A stretch of 64,000 bases of DNA, taken from assembly GCF_040359615.1 (NCBI RefSeq), contig NZ_CP132942.1:5394001-5458000 (forward strand). Reading direction: 5' to 3'. A model generated the notes under the pieces. That model had not been told where the DNA came from. It ran no database searches and saw nothing but the letters and a program-made list of their open reading frames with translations. Source of the DNA: Tunturibacter psychrotolerans. GTDB taxonomy: Bacteria; Acidobacteriota; Terriglobia; Terriglobales; Acidobacteriaceae. This document shows, piece by piece, positions 16,547 through 25,129 of this stretch (position 1 is the first letter of the stretch; each line of letters opens with the position of its first letter). Position numbers and translations under genes: made by a program.

Positions 16547-19171
16547 TTACTGCACGGATGGGCGTCTGATGGTGCAGACGAGGAGGGTCATGTCGTCGTG
16601 CTGGGGAGCGCCGGCGGTGAATTTATCGGCAGCTTCGAAGATGCAGGTGAGGAGCTGATCGGCGGTGGTTTTGCAGTCGGGCCGATTGAGAAGTTGGTGC
16701 GCTGAGGCGAGCATTCTGTCTTCTCCCCATTCTTCGTCCTGGTGGTTCATGGCTTCGGAGATTCCGTCGGTGAATGCGATGAGGACGTCGCCGGGGTGAA
16801 GCTGGAGAGTTGCCTGATCGTATGCGGCGTCCGCGAGCAGGCCTACTACGGTTCCTGTCGGCGGGAGCGCGATGGTTTCGGTGCCGCGGAGAATGTAGGG
16901 CGGATTGTGGCCGGCGTTGACGTAAGTGAGGAGATGCGTGAAAGGGTCGTATTCGGCGTAGAAGAAGGTGGCGTAACGGCTGGAGGTGGAGGACTGGAAC
17001 ACAATTTCGTTGACGCGGGAGATCAGAGTGCCTAGATCACCTTGACGAAGTCCAGCGATGCTGCGGAGGCTTGCGCGGAGACTTGCCATGACCAAGGATG
17101 CTGAGATGCCTTTGCCTGAGATGTCACCGAGGGCGAGAGCGAGAGGGGCTTCGTTTTCGGAGGTTGAAGGAAGGAGAAAGAAGTCGTAGTAGTCGCCGCC
17201 TACGATCTGAGCTGGGCGACAGAAGCCAGCGAGATCGACGCCGGCGACTTTGGGACGGATCTGCGGGAAGAGGCGCTCCTGAACCTCACGCGCGATCTCG
17301 AGTTCGCGGGAGATGCGTTCGCGCTGAGTGACCTCGGTGGTGAGGTTTTGAAAGAGTTCGGCGTTTTCAAGAGCGAGGCCGGTTTGGGAGGCGATGGTCT
17401 GGAGGAGTTGGCGGTCAGTCTTTGAATACGGTTCTTCAGAGCTTTTGGGGCCGAGAGCGATGACACCGGCGAGACGAGTGCGTCCGGGTAGCGGGACGAG
17501 GAGTTCGGTGGAGAGATCGTTGAGGGCGTTGCGTTCGGCGTCAGTGGCATCGATGAGCCAGCTGGAGGGGTCGTCGCGATAGACGTTGGCGGGGGTTTTG
17601 GCTCGGCTGAGCGCTGTGATGGTGGTGGAAGCCGCGGGAAGGGAGAAGAATTTGTTGCCGTTCGGGGCTATGGGCATTCCAGTGGCTAGTTGGAGATGAT
17701 AGTTTTCGCCGGAGCGAAGGAAGACGGCGATGCGGTCGATGTGGAGCGTGGAACCGAGACGGCGCGTGATCGTTTCAAGGAGAGGGGTGACTTCGGTAAA
17801 GTTGCGGGCTTCGTCGGAGAGCTCGGAGAGAAGTTGCTCCGTGGAGTAGGCCTCACGGAAGAAGCGCTGGTCGATCCACTGTTGCAGACGCTTGGAGAGG
17901 AGAAAGCGGAAGGCGAAGAAGATTGCGATGATGCACAAGATTCGGATGATGTCGCTGCGTTGATGGTCAGGATGCCGGAAGAAATCGTTGAGGGAGAAGG
18001 CCATCCAGATGGCGAGCACGACTCTCAGAACGGTGAGAGATTCACGGGCGAAGGCGTAGCGAGTTCCCTGACGGATCATGATGCTGAGGTCCATGGCGCG
18101 CTGGACGACAACAACGTAGGCGAGGGAGAGAGGGAAGAGAAGAAGAATCACGAAGGCAGTGATGTCCACCCATTGTGGAATGTTCTGGCCGACGTCACTT
18201 CCCTTATAGAGAGAGTAAAGAAGCAGGAGGAAAAAGGGCGTCAGTCCAATGCAAGTTCCGAAGTAAAGAATGCGGAGCCGGCGGCGGGCGTCTCCCGTGG
18301 CTTGTTTAATCTTCGGACCGAGATTGAAGAAGAACCACGTAACGGCGAGGAAACTGAGAATGTTTTCAATTACATTGATTGGGTTGAGATAGGGAACCAG
18401 CCATCGAATGGCGGCGAAGTTCCACATGTCGCCGTAGAAGTAGAGGAGGTCTGTGGGGGCAAGGAGAAAGATCGGGATGGCTATGAGCCATTTGACCCAG
18501 GGACGCTTGATATCGATTGCAGACCGCTCGGGAAAATATATACCGAAGAACATGAGGCAGACCGGCATGGCGGTTTGGGCTGCGACATTCCAAAATAAGC
18601 AGATCGGAAGAATGAACGATCCGACAGTCTGCATTGGATTGATAAAGAGGGCCTCGACGTAGCCGAGGATGCCGAGAATCAACCAGGCATTGGGATTTCT
18701 TGGACGAGCGAAGACCACCCAGAGGCCGATAAGAAGACAGAAAAAAGGCAGAACGGCGAACGTCAAACGGGCTGCGATCCCGAGAGGCGAAAGCTTCTGC
18801 GGTAGGCTACGCGCAAGGTGGATGGTAGCCGATTGGATTGGCTTGTTGGCTTCGCGACGATAGGTAACGGTCATTGAATCGCCCGGAGCGGAGCTGCGCG
18901 TTTGAGCAAGGAGAACGCTTCGACTGCTATACGGTTGACCGTTAATAGTGAGGATGGTGTCGAAGGGGCGGAGGCCGGCAGCGAGCGCCTCTTCCTGGAG
19001 GTTGGTCGTGGTCGCGAGGCGCAGGCCGCTTTCGAAAGGAGGACGTGCGATTGCATCGCCGTGTGCCAACAAATTGAAGTTCATCCGTGTGCCACCGTAC
19101 GCGTGTAAAAGCGCAAGCGCGGCTACGAGGGCGAGAAGAAGATATTGGATGCGTGCAGATCTCTGGGGCAT
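16547..19171 (-). CDS. Membrane-bound PP2C-type (SpoIIE) phosphatase with PDZ and GAF domains
   Basis: 874 residues. Order seen: one N-terminal membrane helix (about 8-25); a PDZ-like domain (about 45-115, LATTTNLQEEALAAGLRPFD and TILTINGQP); about eight membrane helices (130-430); a GAF domain (about 455-610, ending QTGLALENAELFQNLTTEV); a short coiled linker (RISRELEIAREVQERLFPQI); and a SpoIIE/PP2C phosphatase (about 650-870). The metal-binding acidic motifs are present: VGGDYYDFF, LGDISGKGISASL, LIAFTDGISEAMN and HDDMTLLV. Such enzymes dephosphorylate anti-anti-sigma factors in partner-switching systems; no such partner lies nearby. The extracytoplasmic PDZ domain suggests it reads an envelope signal. 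Confidence 0.9.
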   Translation of the reverse strand: MPQRSARIQYLLLALVAALALLHAYGGTRMNFNLLAHGDAIARPPFESGLRLATTTNLQEEALAAGLRPFDTILTINGQPYSSRSVLLAQTRSSAPGDSMTVTYRREANKPIQSATIHLARSLPQKLSPLGIAARLTFAVLPFFCLLIGLWVVFARPRNPNAWLILGILGYVEALFINPMQTVGSFILPICLFWNVAAQTAMPVCLMFFGIYFPERSAIDIKRPWVKWLIAIPIFLLAPTDLLYFYGDMWNFAAIRWLVPYLNPINVIENILSFLAVTWFFFNLGPKIKQATGDARRRLRILYFGTCIGLTPFFLLLLYSLYKGSDVGQNIPQWVDITAFVILLLFPLSLAYVVVVQRAMDLSIMIRQGTRYAFARESLTVLRVVLAIWMAFSLNDFFRHPDHQRSDIIRILCIIAIFFAFRFLLSKRLQQWIDQRFFREAYSTEQLLSELSDEARNFTEVTPLLETITRRLGSTLHIDRIAVFLRSGENYHLQLATGMPIAPNGNKFFSLPAASTTITALSRAKTPANVYRDDPSSWLIDATDAERNALNDLSTELLVPLPGRTRLAGVIALGPKSSEEPYSKTDRQLLQTIASQTGLALENAELFQNLTTEVTQRERISRELEIAREVQERLFPQIRPKVAGVDLAGFCRPAQIVGGDYYDFFLLPSTSENEAPLALALGDISGKGISASLVMASLRASLRSIAGLRQGDLGTLISRVNEIVFQSSTSSRYATFFYAEYDPFTHLLTYVNAGHNPPYILRGTETIALPPTGTVVGLLADAAYDQATLQLHPGDVLIAFTDGISEAMNHQDEEWGEDRMLASAHQLLNRPDCKTTADQLLTCIFEAADKFTAGAPQHDDMTLLVCTIRRPSVQ

Positions 19172-19283
19172 AGGCCAGTTGGAGAGATGGTAGCAGCGGT
19201 TTTGAGGTTCGGTCGTAAGGAGAATGAGCTAAATGAGACAGGCATCGTGTCCGATGCCCGTCCAGGCGGGCCGATTTTACTGC

Positions 19284-19592
19284 CTATTTTTTGGGGTGGC
19301 TGGCGATGATCTGGTCCTTGATCTTGTTGTATGTGGCCTGCGGGAGAATGCCCCGGGTAACGAGCTGATTCTTAGCGGTGTAGGGGCGGCCGTCGATGAT
19401 TCGTTTCGAGTAGGCGTCGCCGATTCCGGGGAATGCCTTGAGTTGGTCGGGCGTTGCGGTATTGATGTCCAAGGGCGCTAAGGCTGCGGCAGCGGCGGGA
19501 GTCCCGGCTTTGGAGCCCTGAGCGGCGGAGAAGACGGGCGCGACCGCGAACAGGAGCGCAGTGGCGAGGAGTTTGTGGCGAAGATTTAGCAT
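19284..19592 (-). CDS. Exported ComEA-like helix-hairpin-helix protein
   Basis: 102 residues. The signal peptide MLNLRHKLLATALLFAVAPV is followed by a short Ala-rich linker and a helix-hairpin-helix domain: LDINTATPDQLKAFPGIGDA, then YSKRIIDGRPYTAKNQLVTR, GILPQATYNKIKDQI. This is the DNA-binding module of ComEA, which captures DNA during transformation. Many acidobacterial exported HhH proteins are, however, not linked to competence genes, and none is nearby. AGGAG lies nine bases before the ATG at 19592. Confidence 0.82.
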   Translation of the reverse strand: MLNLRHKLLATALLFAVAPVFSAAQGSKAGTPAAAAALAPLDINTATPDQLKAFPGIGDAYSKRIIDGRPYTAKNQLVTRGILPQATYNKIKDQIIASHPKK

Positions 19593-19714
19593 CGTGGGTC
19601 TCCTACTTTGGGCTGAATGCTTTACAGCGGAAGAGTACGAGAGTGTTTGGGCTGCGTCAATGAACAAGTTTGCGTTTGGTGGGCTGGAAGCGCGGGTGCC
19701 GAGTCTGGGTGAGG

Positions 19715-19743
19715 TTGACTTATGTAGGACTGACCGCTACCCT
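19715..19743 (+). promoter_or_regulatory. Possible promoter of the his operon
   Basis: TTGACT at 19715-19720 (one mismatch to the -35 consensus) and TACCCT at 19738-19743 with a 17-base spacer. The -10 match is weak, and a start near 19750 would leave almost no 5' leader before the leader-peptide ATG at 19753. An alternative is a -10 at TATGTA (19721-19726). The placement is uncertain. Confidence 0.3.
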
Positions 19744-19752
19744 GAAGGGGAG

Positions 19753-19836
19753 ATGAGCAGACTGCACCTCCATCATGGCCATTCGCATCATCACGCAAAG
19801 AGCGTGTTGGCGGGTGTGTCCGGAGTGGCGAAGTAA
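19753..19836 (+). CDS. hisL: Histidine operon leader peptide (attenuator)
   Basis: A 27-residue reading frame (ATG at 19753, TAA at 19834) containing HLHHGHSHHH, that is seven His codons at codons 5, 7, 8, 10, 12, 13 and 14. It ends 24 bases before a strong terminator hairpin, and hisI follows at 19921. This is the arrangement of his leader peptides in enterobacteria: when charged tRNA-His is scarce the ribosome stalls on the His codons and lets an antiterminator form. The purine-rich AAGGGGAG lies immediately upstream with short spacing. The peptide itself probably has no function beyond being translated. Nothing else would explain so many His codons just here. Confidence 0.85.
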   Translation: MSRLHLHHGHSHHHAKSVLAGVSGVAK

Positions 19837-19860
19837 CGACGCTTACTAAGGATTTCGAAA

Positions 19861-19896
19861 GGCCCGCTGACGCGCATACCGCGAGCGGGCCTTTTT
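19861..19896 (+). terminator. Attenuator terminator of the his operon
   Basis: GGCCCGCT (19861-19868) pairs perfectly with AGCGGGCC (19884-19891); after a two-base bulge an inner CGCG (19871-19874)/CGCG (19880-19883) helix adds four pairs. TTTTTC follows. A competing antiterminator can form between 19808-19815 and 19862-19869 (six canonical or G-U pairs around GCGGGT/GCCCGC, extended by two wobbles). The segment 19812-19818 can in turn pair with 19763-19769 inside the leader peptide, and CACGC/GCGTG (19792-19806) makes a small hairpin across the last His codon. Confidence 0.87.
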
Positions 19897-19920
19897 CTTG
19901 CGTACATGGGGAGGAGAGAG

Positions 19921-20262
19921 ATGATCGACGTAGTGAAGATTGATTTTGCGAAGATGGATGGTCTGGTTCCGGGAATCGTTCAGGATGCGAAGACTGGCGA
20001 GATGCTCATGCTCGGTTTTTTGAACGAAGCGAGCTATGCGAAGACGCTCGACAGCGGGTTTGTTACGTTCTGGAGCCGGACTCGGCAAAAGCTTTGGATG
20101 AAGGGCGAGACCAGCGGGAACCGGCTGAGAGTGATTGAAGCGTCGACCGATTGCGATAACGACGCGCTGCTATTCAAAGTTGAAGTCGAAGGTGACGGAT
20201 TGGTTTGCCACGAGGGCACAGTGAGCTGCTTTACGAAAAATATTGCGCTGGAGGCACGGTGA
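19921..20262 (+). CDS. hisI: Phosphoribosyl-AMP cyclohydrolase
   Basis: 113 residues; only the cyclohydrolase domain, with no fused HisE pyrophosphohydrolase, and no hisE in this window. It opens the purine ring of phosphoribosyl-AMP in step 3 of histidine synthesis. Signatures: [38 protein letters not shown], the DCDNDALLF metal site and the cysteines of CHEGTVSCF that bind zinc. The ATG at 19921 is preceded by GGGGAGGAGAG; an ATG at 19906 would lie inside this ribosome-binding site. It is the first gene after the attenuator, and its stop codon overlaps the hisG start by four bases. Confidence 0.95.
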   Translation: MIDVVKIDFAKMDGLVPGIVQDAKTGEMLMLGFLNEASYAKTLDSGFVTFWSRTRQKLWMKGETSGNRLRVIEASTDCDNDALLFKVEVEGDGLVCHEGTVSCFTKNIALEAR

Positions 20263-21140
20263 GCGAGACGAATCGATTGAAGCTTGGAATACCGAAGGGC
20301 AGTTTGCAGGACGCGACGATTGCGCTGTTTGAGCGGGCCGGATGGAGGATCTTCGCGAATGGCAGGAGCTACTTCCCTTCTGTCGATGATGCAGAGATTG
20401 AATGCATGCTGGTGCGGGCGCAGGAGATGGCGCGGTATGTGGAGCATGGAGCGCTAGATGCTGGACTGACGGGCAATGATTGGGTGCTGGAGAACGAGAC
20501 CGATGTGGAGTATGTCACAAGTTTGACGTACTCGAAACAGAGCCGGCAGAAGGTGAAATGGGTGTTGGCGGTGCCGGAGGATTCGCCGTTCCAGAGGCCG
20601 GAGGACCTGGCGGGAAAGACTATTGCCACGGAATTGGTCGAGTTTACGAAGCGCTACTTTGCGGGAAAAAACATTCCAGTCACTGTGGAGTTTAGTTGGG
20701 GCGCGACTGAGGTAAAGCCGCCTATGCTGGCGGATGCGATTGTCGAGGTGACGGAGACGGGGTCGTCGCTGCGGGCGAATCGGCTGCGGATTATCGAGAC
20801 ACTGATGGAGAGCGAAACTCAGTTGATCGCGAATAAAAAAGCTTACCAAGACGCATGGAAACGGGAGAAGATCGAGAATATCTCGTTGATGCTGAATGCG
20901 GCGATTGCGGCGCAAGGACGAGTCGGACTAATGCTGAACGCAAGGAAAGTTGATCTGGATGTGATTATCGGCGTGCTGCCCGCGTTGAACTCGCCAACCG
21001 TATCGCAGTTGAGCGATCAGGAATGGGTGGCGCTGAATACGATTCTGGATGAGGCTCTGGTGCGCGAGGTGATTCCGAAGCTGAAGGCCGCGGGAGCTAC
21101 GGGGATTGTTGAGTATCCGTTGAGTAAGGTTGTGCTTTAG
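20259..21140 (+). CDS. hisG: ATP phosphoribosyltransferase, long form
   Basis: 293 residues, the HisG long form, which includes the C-terminal regulatory domain for feedback inhibition by histidine (last about 75 residues, ending [10 protein letters not shown]). It catalyses the first committed step, joining ATP and [24 protein letters not shown] opens the catalytic domain, with [10 protein letters not shown] and the PRPP-binding [14 protein letters not shown]. The start is a GTG at 20259 overlapping the hisI stop (GTGA), with GGAGG just upstream, showing translational coupling. No hisZ is needed for this form. The enzyme probably acts as a hexamer in the cytoplasm. Confidence 0.95.
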   Translation: MSETNRLKLGIPKGSLQDATIALFERAGWRIFANGRSYFPSVDDAEIECMLVRAQEMARYVEHGALDAGLTGNDWVLENETDVEYVTSLTYSKQSRQKVKWVLAVPEDSPFQRPEDLAGKTIATELVEFTKRYFAGKNIPVTVEFSWGATEVKPPMLADAIVEVTETGSSLRANRLRIIETLMESETQLIANKKAYQDAWKREKIENISLMLNAAIAAQGRVGLMLNARKVDLDVIIGVLPALNSPTVSQLSDQEWVALNTILDEALVREVIPKLKAAGATGIVEYPLSKVVL

Positions 21141-21175
21141 GAAGTTTGGTTTTGTTTCGGCAATGGAGTTTTGCG

Positions 21176-22435
21176 ATGAAGCTTGTAAAGACCTTTGGCC
21201 GCGGCAAAGCTGCGGCAGATGCATTGATCGAGTCGCTGGAAGGGCGAGGCGCTCTGAACACGGCGCGTGTTGAACCAGCGGTGCGAGGCATTCTTGCAGG
21301 AGTGCGAAAGGGCGGCGATCGAGCTCTACTGAAGTATGCAGCTGAGTTCGACGATCTCGCGAAAGGACAGGCGTTGCTCGTGTCGCGTGATGAGATGAAG
21401 TCTGCGTGGGATTCGACTGCGCCGGCGCTACAAGCTGCAATGATGGTGGCGCGAGGAAATATTCTTGCGTTCGCGGAAGCTCAGATGCCTCAGGAGTGGA
21501 CGATGTCACCCGTCGATGGAGTGAAGACGGGACAGATTGTGCGGCCCCTGGGGAGTGTTGGTTGTTATGTGCCGGGTGGACGGTATCCGCTGCCTTCGAC
21601 GCTATTGATGACGGTTACACCGGCGCAGGTGGCTGGGGTGGAACGGATTGTGGTGTGTTCGCCGAAGCCTGCAAAAGAGACGATGGCTGCAGCATGGCTG
21701 GCAGGAGTAACGGAGTTTTATCGGGTAGGCGGGGCGCAGGCGATTGCGGCAATGGCTTATGGCACGGCTATGATTGAGCGCGTCGATAAGATCGTCGGGC
21801 CGGGAAATCTCTACGTAACCGCAGCAAAGATGCTGGTTGCGAATGACTGCGGCATAGATATGCCTGCAGGTCCAACGGAGATCGTTGTGACCAGCGAAAC
21901 AGGGGATGCTGCTGGTATTGCGGCTGATTTGATTGCGCAGGCAGAGCATGATCCTGAGACGTTGGCTGTGCTCATTACGACTAAGGAAATCTTAGCGAGG
22001 GATGTTGCGGCAGAGGTGAAGTTGCGGGCGCGAGATAATGGGATTGCGAAGCAGTCGTTGGCAGCGCGAGGATGTGTATTTGTAACTGCGACTGTTCGCG
22101 AGGCGCGGGAGCTGACGAATCGGTTTGCGCCGGAGCATTTGACTGTCGATTCGGTGGCGGATCTGAAGTGGGTTCGAAATGCGGGATCGGTTTTTGTAGG
22201 GGAATACGCTCCGCAATCGATGGGAGATTACGTCTCTGGCCCGAACCATGTATTGCCAACTGGGCGCGTAGGACGGGTCCGTGGTGGATTGAGTGTGATG
22301 GATTTTGTAAAGGTGATTACTGTTCAGGAGTACACGCGTGCGGGATTGATGAAGATGGGTCCCTATGCGATTGCACTGGCTGAAGCTGAGGGCCTGAACG
22401 GACATGCAGAAAGCGTGAGAGTGAGAATGCAATGA
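21176..22435 (+). CDS. hisD: Histidinol dehydrogenase
   Basis: 419 residues. It oxidises histidinol to histidine in two NAD-dependent steps. Visible family blocks: GCYVPGGRYPLPSTLLMTVT, VVCSPKPAKETMAAAWLAGV, IVGPGNLYVTAAK, GIDMPAGPTEIVV, LIAQAEHDPE, and FAPEHLTVD with the catalytic Glu-His pair, then SGPNHVLPTGR. A zinc site is expected. The start at ATG 21176 has TGGAG eight bases upstream and lies 35 bases after hisG. Its stop codon overlaps the hisC start (ATGA). Confidence 0.95.
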   Translation: MKLVKTFGRGKAAADALIESLEGRGALNTARVEPAVRGILAGVRKGGDRALLKYAAEFDDLAKGQALLVSRDEMKSAWDSTAPALQAAMMVARGNILAFAEAQMPQEWTMSPVDGVKTGQIVRPLGSVGCYVPGGRYPLPSTLLMTVTPAQVAGVERIVVCSPKPAKETMAAAWLAGVTEFYRVGGAQAIAAMAYGTAMIERVDKIVGPGNLYVTAAKMLVANDCGIDMPAGPTEIVVTSETGDAAGIAADLIAQAEHDPETLAVLITTKEILARDVAAEVKLRARDNGIAKQSLAARGCVFVTATVREARELTNRFAPEHLTVDSVADLKWVRNAGSVFVGEYAPQSMGDYVSGPNHVLPTGRVGRVRGGLSVMDFVKVITVQEYTRAGLMKMGPYAIALAEAEGLNGHAESVRVRMQ

Positions 22436-23586
22436 GTATTGCCACTAATCCTGTTACAGAAGTGAAATCAGTACGAGCGCGCAAGGCTGTTCAGGAGATG
22501 CCGGAGTACCATCCGCCGCTGGCGGGACGGGATGCTTTGCGTCTGGACTTCAACGAGAACACGTTTGCGCCTTCTCCGCGGGTCATGGAGAGGTTGTTTG
22601 CACAGACAGGTGAGAGACTCACGAAGTATCCCGAGAGGGAGCCTGTGGAACGGATCGTTGCAGCCCACTTTGGGTTGAAGCCAGAGGAGGTGCTGCTGAC
22701 TAACGGCGTCGATGAGGCGATTCATCTGATGTGTGTGGCGTTCCTCGAGGCGGAGGATGAGGCCTTGATTGCGACCCCCACATTTTTCATGTACGACGTA
22801 AGCATCCAGATGATGACCCCGCACCTGAGGAAGGTGCAGTCCGATTCCACGCTGGGGTTTCCTTTCGAGCGTTTTATGGCGGCGATTACGGAGCGAACGA
22901 AGCTGATCATTGTAGCTTCACCCAATAATCCGACGGGTGCGGTGGTGAGCAGAGACCATTTGTTGGCGATTGCGGCGACTGCGCCACAGGCGGTGCTGAT
23001 GGTTGATGAGGCTTACTACCATTTTGATGGGGAGTCGGTCATGAACGATCTGGCGACTCTGCCGAACGTGATTGTGGCACGAACGTTCTCGAAGGCTTAT
23101 GGGCTGGCGAGTCTGCGGATCGGCATGCTGGCGGGCAATGCAGAGCTGTTGAAGTATGTGCGGAAGGTTAGCTCGCCGTACAACGTGAATGGGGTGGCGC
23201 TGGATTGCCTTTCGGCTGCGATAGAGGACGAGACCTACCTGGCATGGTATGTGGAACAGGTGAGAGTTGGCCGTGAGCGGATGATGGGTGGATTGGCCGA
23301 GTTGGGCGTGCCGTATTTCCCTAGCCACGCGAACTTTGTGCTGATGAATATTGGGCCAAAGCACAAAGAACTTGTGCAGGCGATGCGAGCACGCGGCGTA
23401 TTGCTCCGAGACCGGTCTACCGATCCGGGTTGCGATGGATTTGTGCGCATCACGATTGGGGTGGAGGAGCATGTAACACGAGGATTGGACGCACTCAAGA
23501 TATGTCTCGATGAGATCGGCTGGAAGAGCCGACGTGAAGAATCAGCGCATGATCCAATCGAGGACGGGGTCAGGGAGTTCGAGTGA
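22432..23586 (+). CDS. hisC: Histidinol-phosphate aminotransferase
   Basis: 384 residues, a fold-type I PLP enzyme. It transfers an amino group from glutamate to imidazole-acetol phosphate. [20 protein letters not shown] at the N-terminus is the typical HisC opening; [12 protein letters not shown] and [11 protein letters not shown] follow; the PLP lysine lies in [16 protein letters not shown] and [10 protein letters not shown] lies near the end. The N-terminal 20 residues and the C-terminal 25 are less conserved. It overlaps hisD by four bases and hisB by one base (TGATG), consistent with tight translational coupling. Confidence 0.95.
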   Translation: MSIATNPVTEVKSVRARKAVQEMPEYHPPLAGRDALRLDFNENTFAPSPRVMERLFAQTGERLTKYPEREPVERIVAAHFGLKPEEVLLTNGVDEAIHLMCVAFLEAEDEALIATPTFFMYDVSIQMMTPHLRKVQSDSTLGFPFERFMAAITERTKLIIVASPNNPTGAVVSRDHLLAIAATAPQAVLMVDEAYYHFDGESVMNDLATLPNVIVARTFSKAYGLASLRIGMLAGNAELLKYVRKVSSPYNVNGVALDCLSAAIEDETYLAWYVEQVRVGRERMMGGLAELGVPYFPSHANFVLMNIGPKHKELVQAMRARGVLLRDRSTDPGCDGFVRITIGVEEHVTRGLDALKICLDEIGWKSRREESAHDPIEDGVREFE

Positions 23587-24185
23587 TGTCTAAGAGTGTG
23601 AGAACCGCAACGATCAAACGGAATACTACGGAGACGCAGATATCTTTGAAGCTCGTTGTCGATGGACAGGGCGTGTACAAAGTGTCGACGGGGATTCGCT
23701 TTTTTGATCATATGCTGGAGCTGTTTGCGCGCCATGGGGGATTCGATCTAACGCTGAAGTGTTCGGGTGATCTGGATGTCGATCAGCACCATACCGTGGA
23801 AGATGTGGGAATCGCTCTAGGCGAGGCGTTCGGCAAAGCGCTGGGCGATAAGAAAGGAATTATGCGCGCCGGATACTTTGTGATGGCGATGGATGAGACG
23901 CTCGCCGTGGCTGCGGTGGATCTAAGCGGCCGCGTCTCCTATGTCGTCGATGACAAGGTGAAGGTACGATTGGTGGGAGATTTTCAGAGTGAGTTGCTCG
24001 CTGATTTCTTCGATGGCTTTGCGCGCGGGGCCAAGGCGAACGTGCATGTGAAGACGATGTATGGACGGAGTAATCATCACAAGATCGAGGCGATCTTCAA
24101 GGCGTTTGCGCGGGCTCTGCGCGGGGCTTGTTCGCGGGACGAGCGAATGAGGGAGATGCTACCGAGTACCAAGGGATTGCTTTAG
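23586..24185 (+). CDS. hisB: Imidazoleglycerol-phosphate dehydratase
   Basis: 199 residues, the monofunctional dehydratase without a histidinol-phosphatase domain. Manganese-binding motifs are plain: [33 protein letters not shown] and [16 protein letters not shown]. It converts imidazole-glycerol phosphate to imidazole-acetol phosphate. The ATG at 23586 shares a base with the hisC stop; a GTG one codon earlier is also possible. Because it lacks a phosphatase domain, histidinol-phosphate phosphatase must be encoded elsewhere; no hisN or PHP-type hisJ is seen in the window. Confidence 0.95.
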   Translation: MSKSVRTATIKRNTTETQISLKLVVDGQGVYKVSTGIRFFDHMLELFARHGGFDLTLKCSGDLDVDQHHTVEDVGIALGEAFGKALGDKKGIMRAGYFVMAMDETLAVAAVDLSGRVSYVVDDKVKVRLVGDFQSELLADFFDGFARGAKANVHVKTMYGRSNHHKIEAIFKAFARALRGACSRDERMREMLPSTKGLL

Positions 24186-24229
24186 CTGAAATTTCTTCTT
24201 CGTCTGCGTGGGATAGTAAGGCTGCTTGA

Positions 24230-24841
24230 ATGATTGCGATCATCGACTACAAAGCGGGGAACCTGACCAGCGTTGTGAAGACGCTGAACTACCTTGGCGC
24301 GCGGGAGATGGTGGTGACTCAGGACCCTGCGGTGGTGGCGGGAGCGGCAAAGGTAGTGTTGCCTGGTGTTGGACATTTTCAGGCTACTTCTTTGCTGCTA
24401 GAGCTTGGGTTGACGGATGCGGTGCGTGAGAGTGTTGCGAAGGGCGCGTGGTTTCTCGGGATCTGTGTTGGATTGCAGTGGCTGTTTGAGGGTTCGACTG
24501 AGGCTCCAGGTATGGCTGGGCTGGGCCACTTCAAGGGGGCATGTGAGCGATTCCCTTCTCTGTTTGACGGCGCGGAGTTGAAGTCGCCGCATGTTGGATG
24601 GAATTCGTTGGAGAGAATACGGATGGATTCGAGGTTGATGCGCGGGGTGGAGAGTGGCGGGTATGTTTACTACACTCATTCCTGGCGAGCCCCGGTCATA
24701 CATGCAACAGCGGCGGTTACAGAATATGGCGAAGCGTTTACGGGAGCGGTCGAGAAAGACAATGTGATGGGGGTGCAGTTTCACCCGGAGAAGTCGAGCG
24801 TGGTGGGATTACAGGTTTTGAAGAACTTTTTGGAGTTGTAG
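24230..24841 (+). CDS. hisH: Imidazole glycerol phosphate synthase, glutamine amidotransferase subunit
   Basis: 203 residues, class I glutamine amidotransferase. It releases ammonia from glutamine for use by HisF. The catalytic Cys is in FLGICVGLQWLFEGS and the His-Glu pair in VQFHPEKSSVVG; the oxyanion region is VVLPGVGHFQATS. The ATG at 24230 is 44 bases after hisB, the largest gap inside the operon, with AAGG about ten bases upstream. Three bases separate its stop from the lipoyl-like gene that lies between it and hisF. Confidence 0.95.
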   Translation: MIAIIDYKAGNLTSVVKTLNYLGAREMVVTQDPAVVAGAAKVVLPGVGHFQATSLLLELGLTDAVRESVAKGAWFLGICVGLQWLFEGSTEAPGMAGLGHFKGACERFPSLFDGAELKSPHVGWNSLERIRMDSRLMRGVESGGYVYYTHSWRAPVIHATAAVTEYGEAFTGAVEKDNVMGVQFHPEKSSVVGLQVLKNFLEL

Positions 24842-24844
24842 ATC

Positions 24845-25126
24845 ATGCCATTTATGTATGAGTTGAAACTTGCAGCGGAAGAGCCTTCGTATACGTTTGT
24901 TCAGCGGCTGGTGCCTGCTGGATCGCTGGTGGGAACGGGGCAGGCGGTTTGTACCTTGACGGATGGGGAGATGGAGTTTCATGTGCTTGCCCCGAGGCAG
25001 GGTTTGGTGGTTGAGTGGTTTGTGGAGCATGGCGCGGTGATCGAGAATGGGGACTCGCTGGCTCGGATTGTGTGTGAGGGTGAGCAGGTTGCGGTGGCTG
25101 ACGCGGTTCCGCAGAGGTTGGGTTAG
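24845..25126 (+). CDS. Small biotinyl/lipoyl-like domain protein inside the his operon
   Basis: 93 residues forming a single biotinyl/lipoyl-like beta-barrel: YTFVQRLVPAGSLVGTGQAV, CTLTDGEMEFHVLAPRQGLV, and VEWFVEHGAVIENGDSLARI. The hairpin that carries the modified Lys in carboxyl-carrier and E2 proteins (usually A-M-K-M) reads DGEMEF here, with Glu where Lys is expected, so covalent biotin or lipoate is unlikely. It has only 3-base gaps to hisH and hisF and must be cotranscribed with both. Function is unknown. A structural or regulatory role with the HisF-HisH complex, or a repurposed carrier domain, is a guess from position only. Confidence 0.75.
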   Translation: MPFMYELKLAAEEPSYTFVQRLVPAGSLVGTGQAVCTLTDGEMEFHVLAPRQGLVVEWFVEHGAVIENGDSLARIVCEGEQVAVADAVPQRLG

Positions 25127-25129
25127 TCG

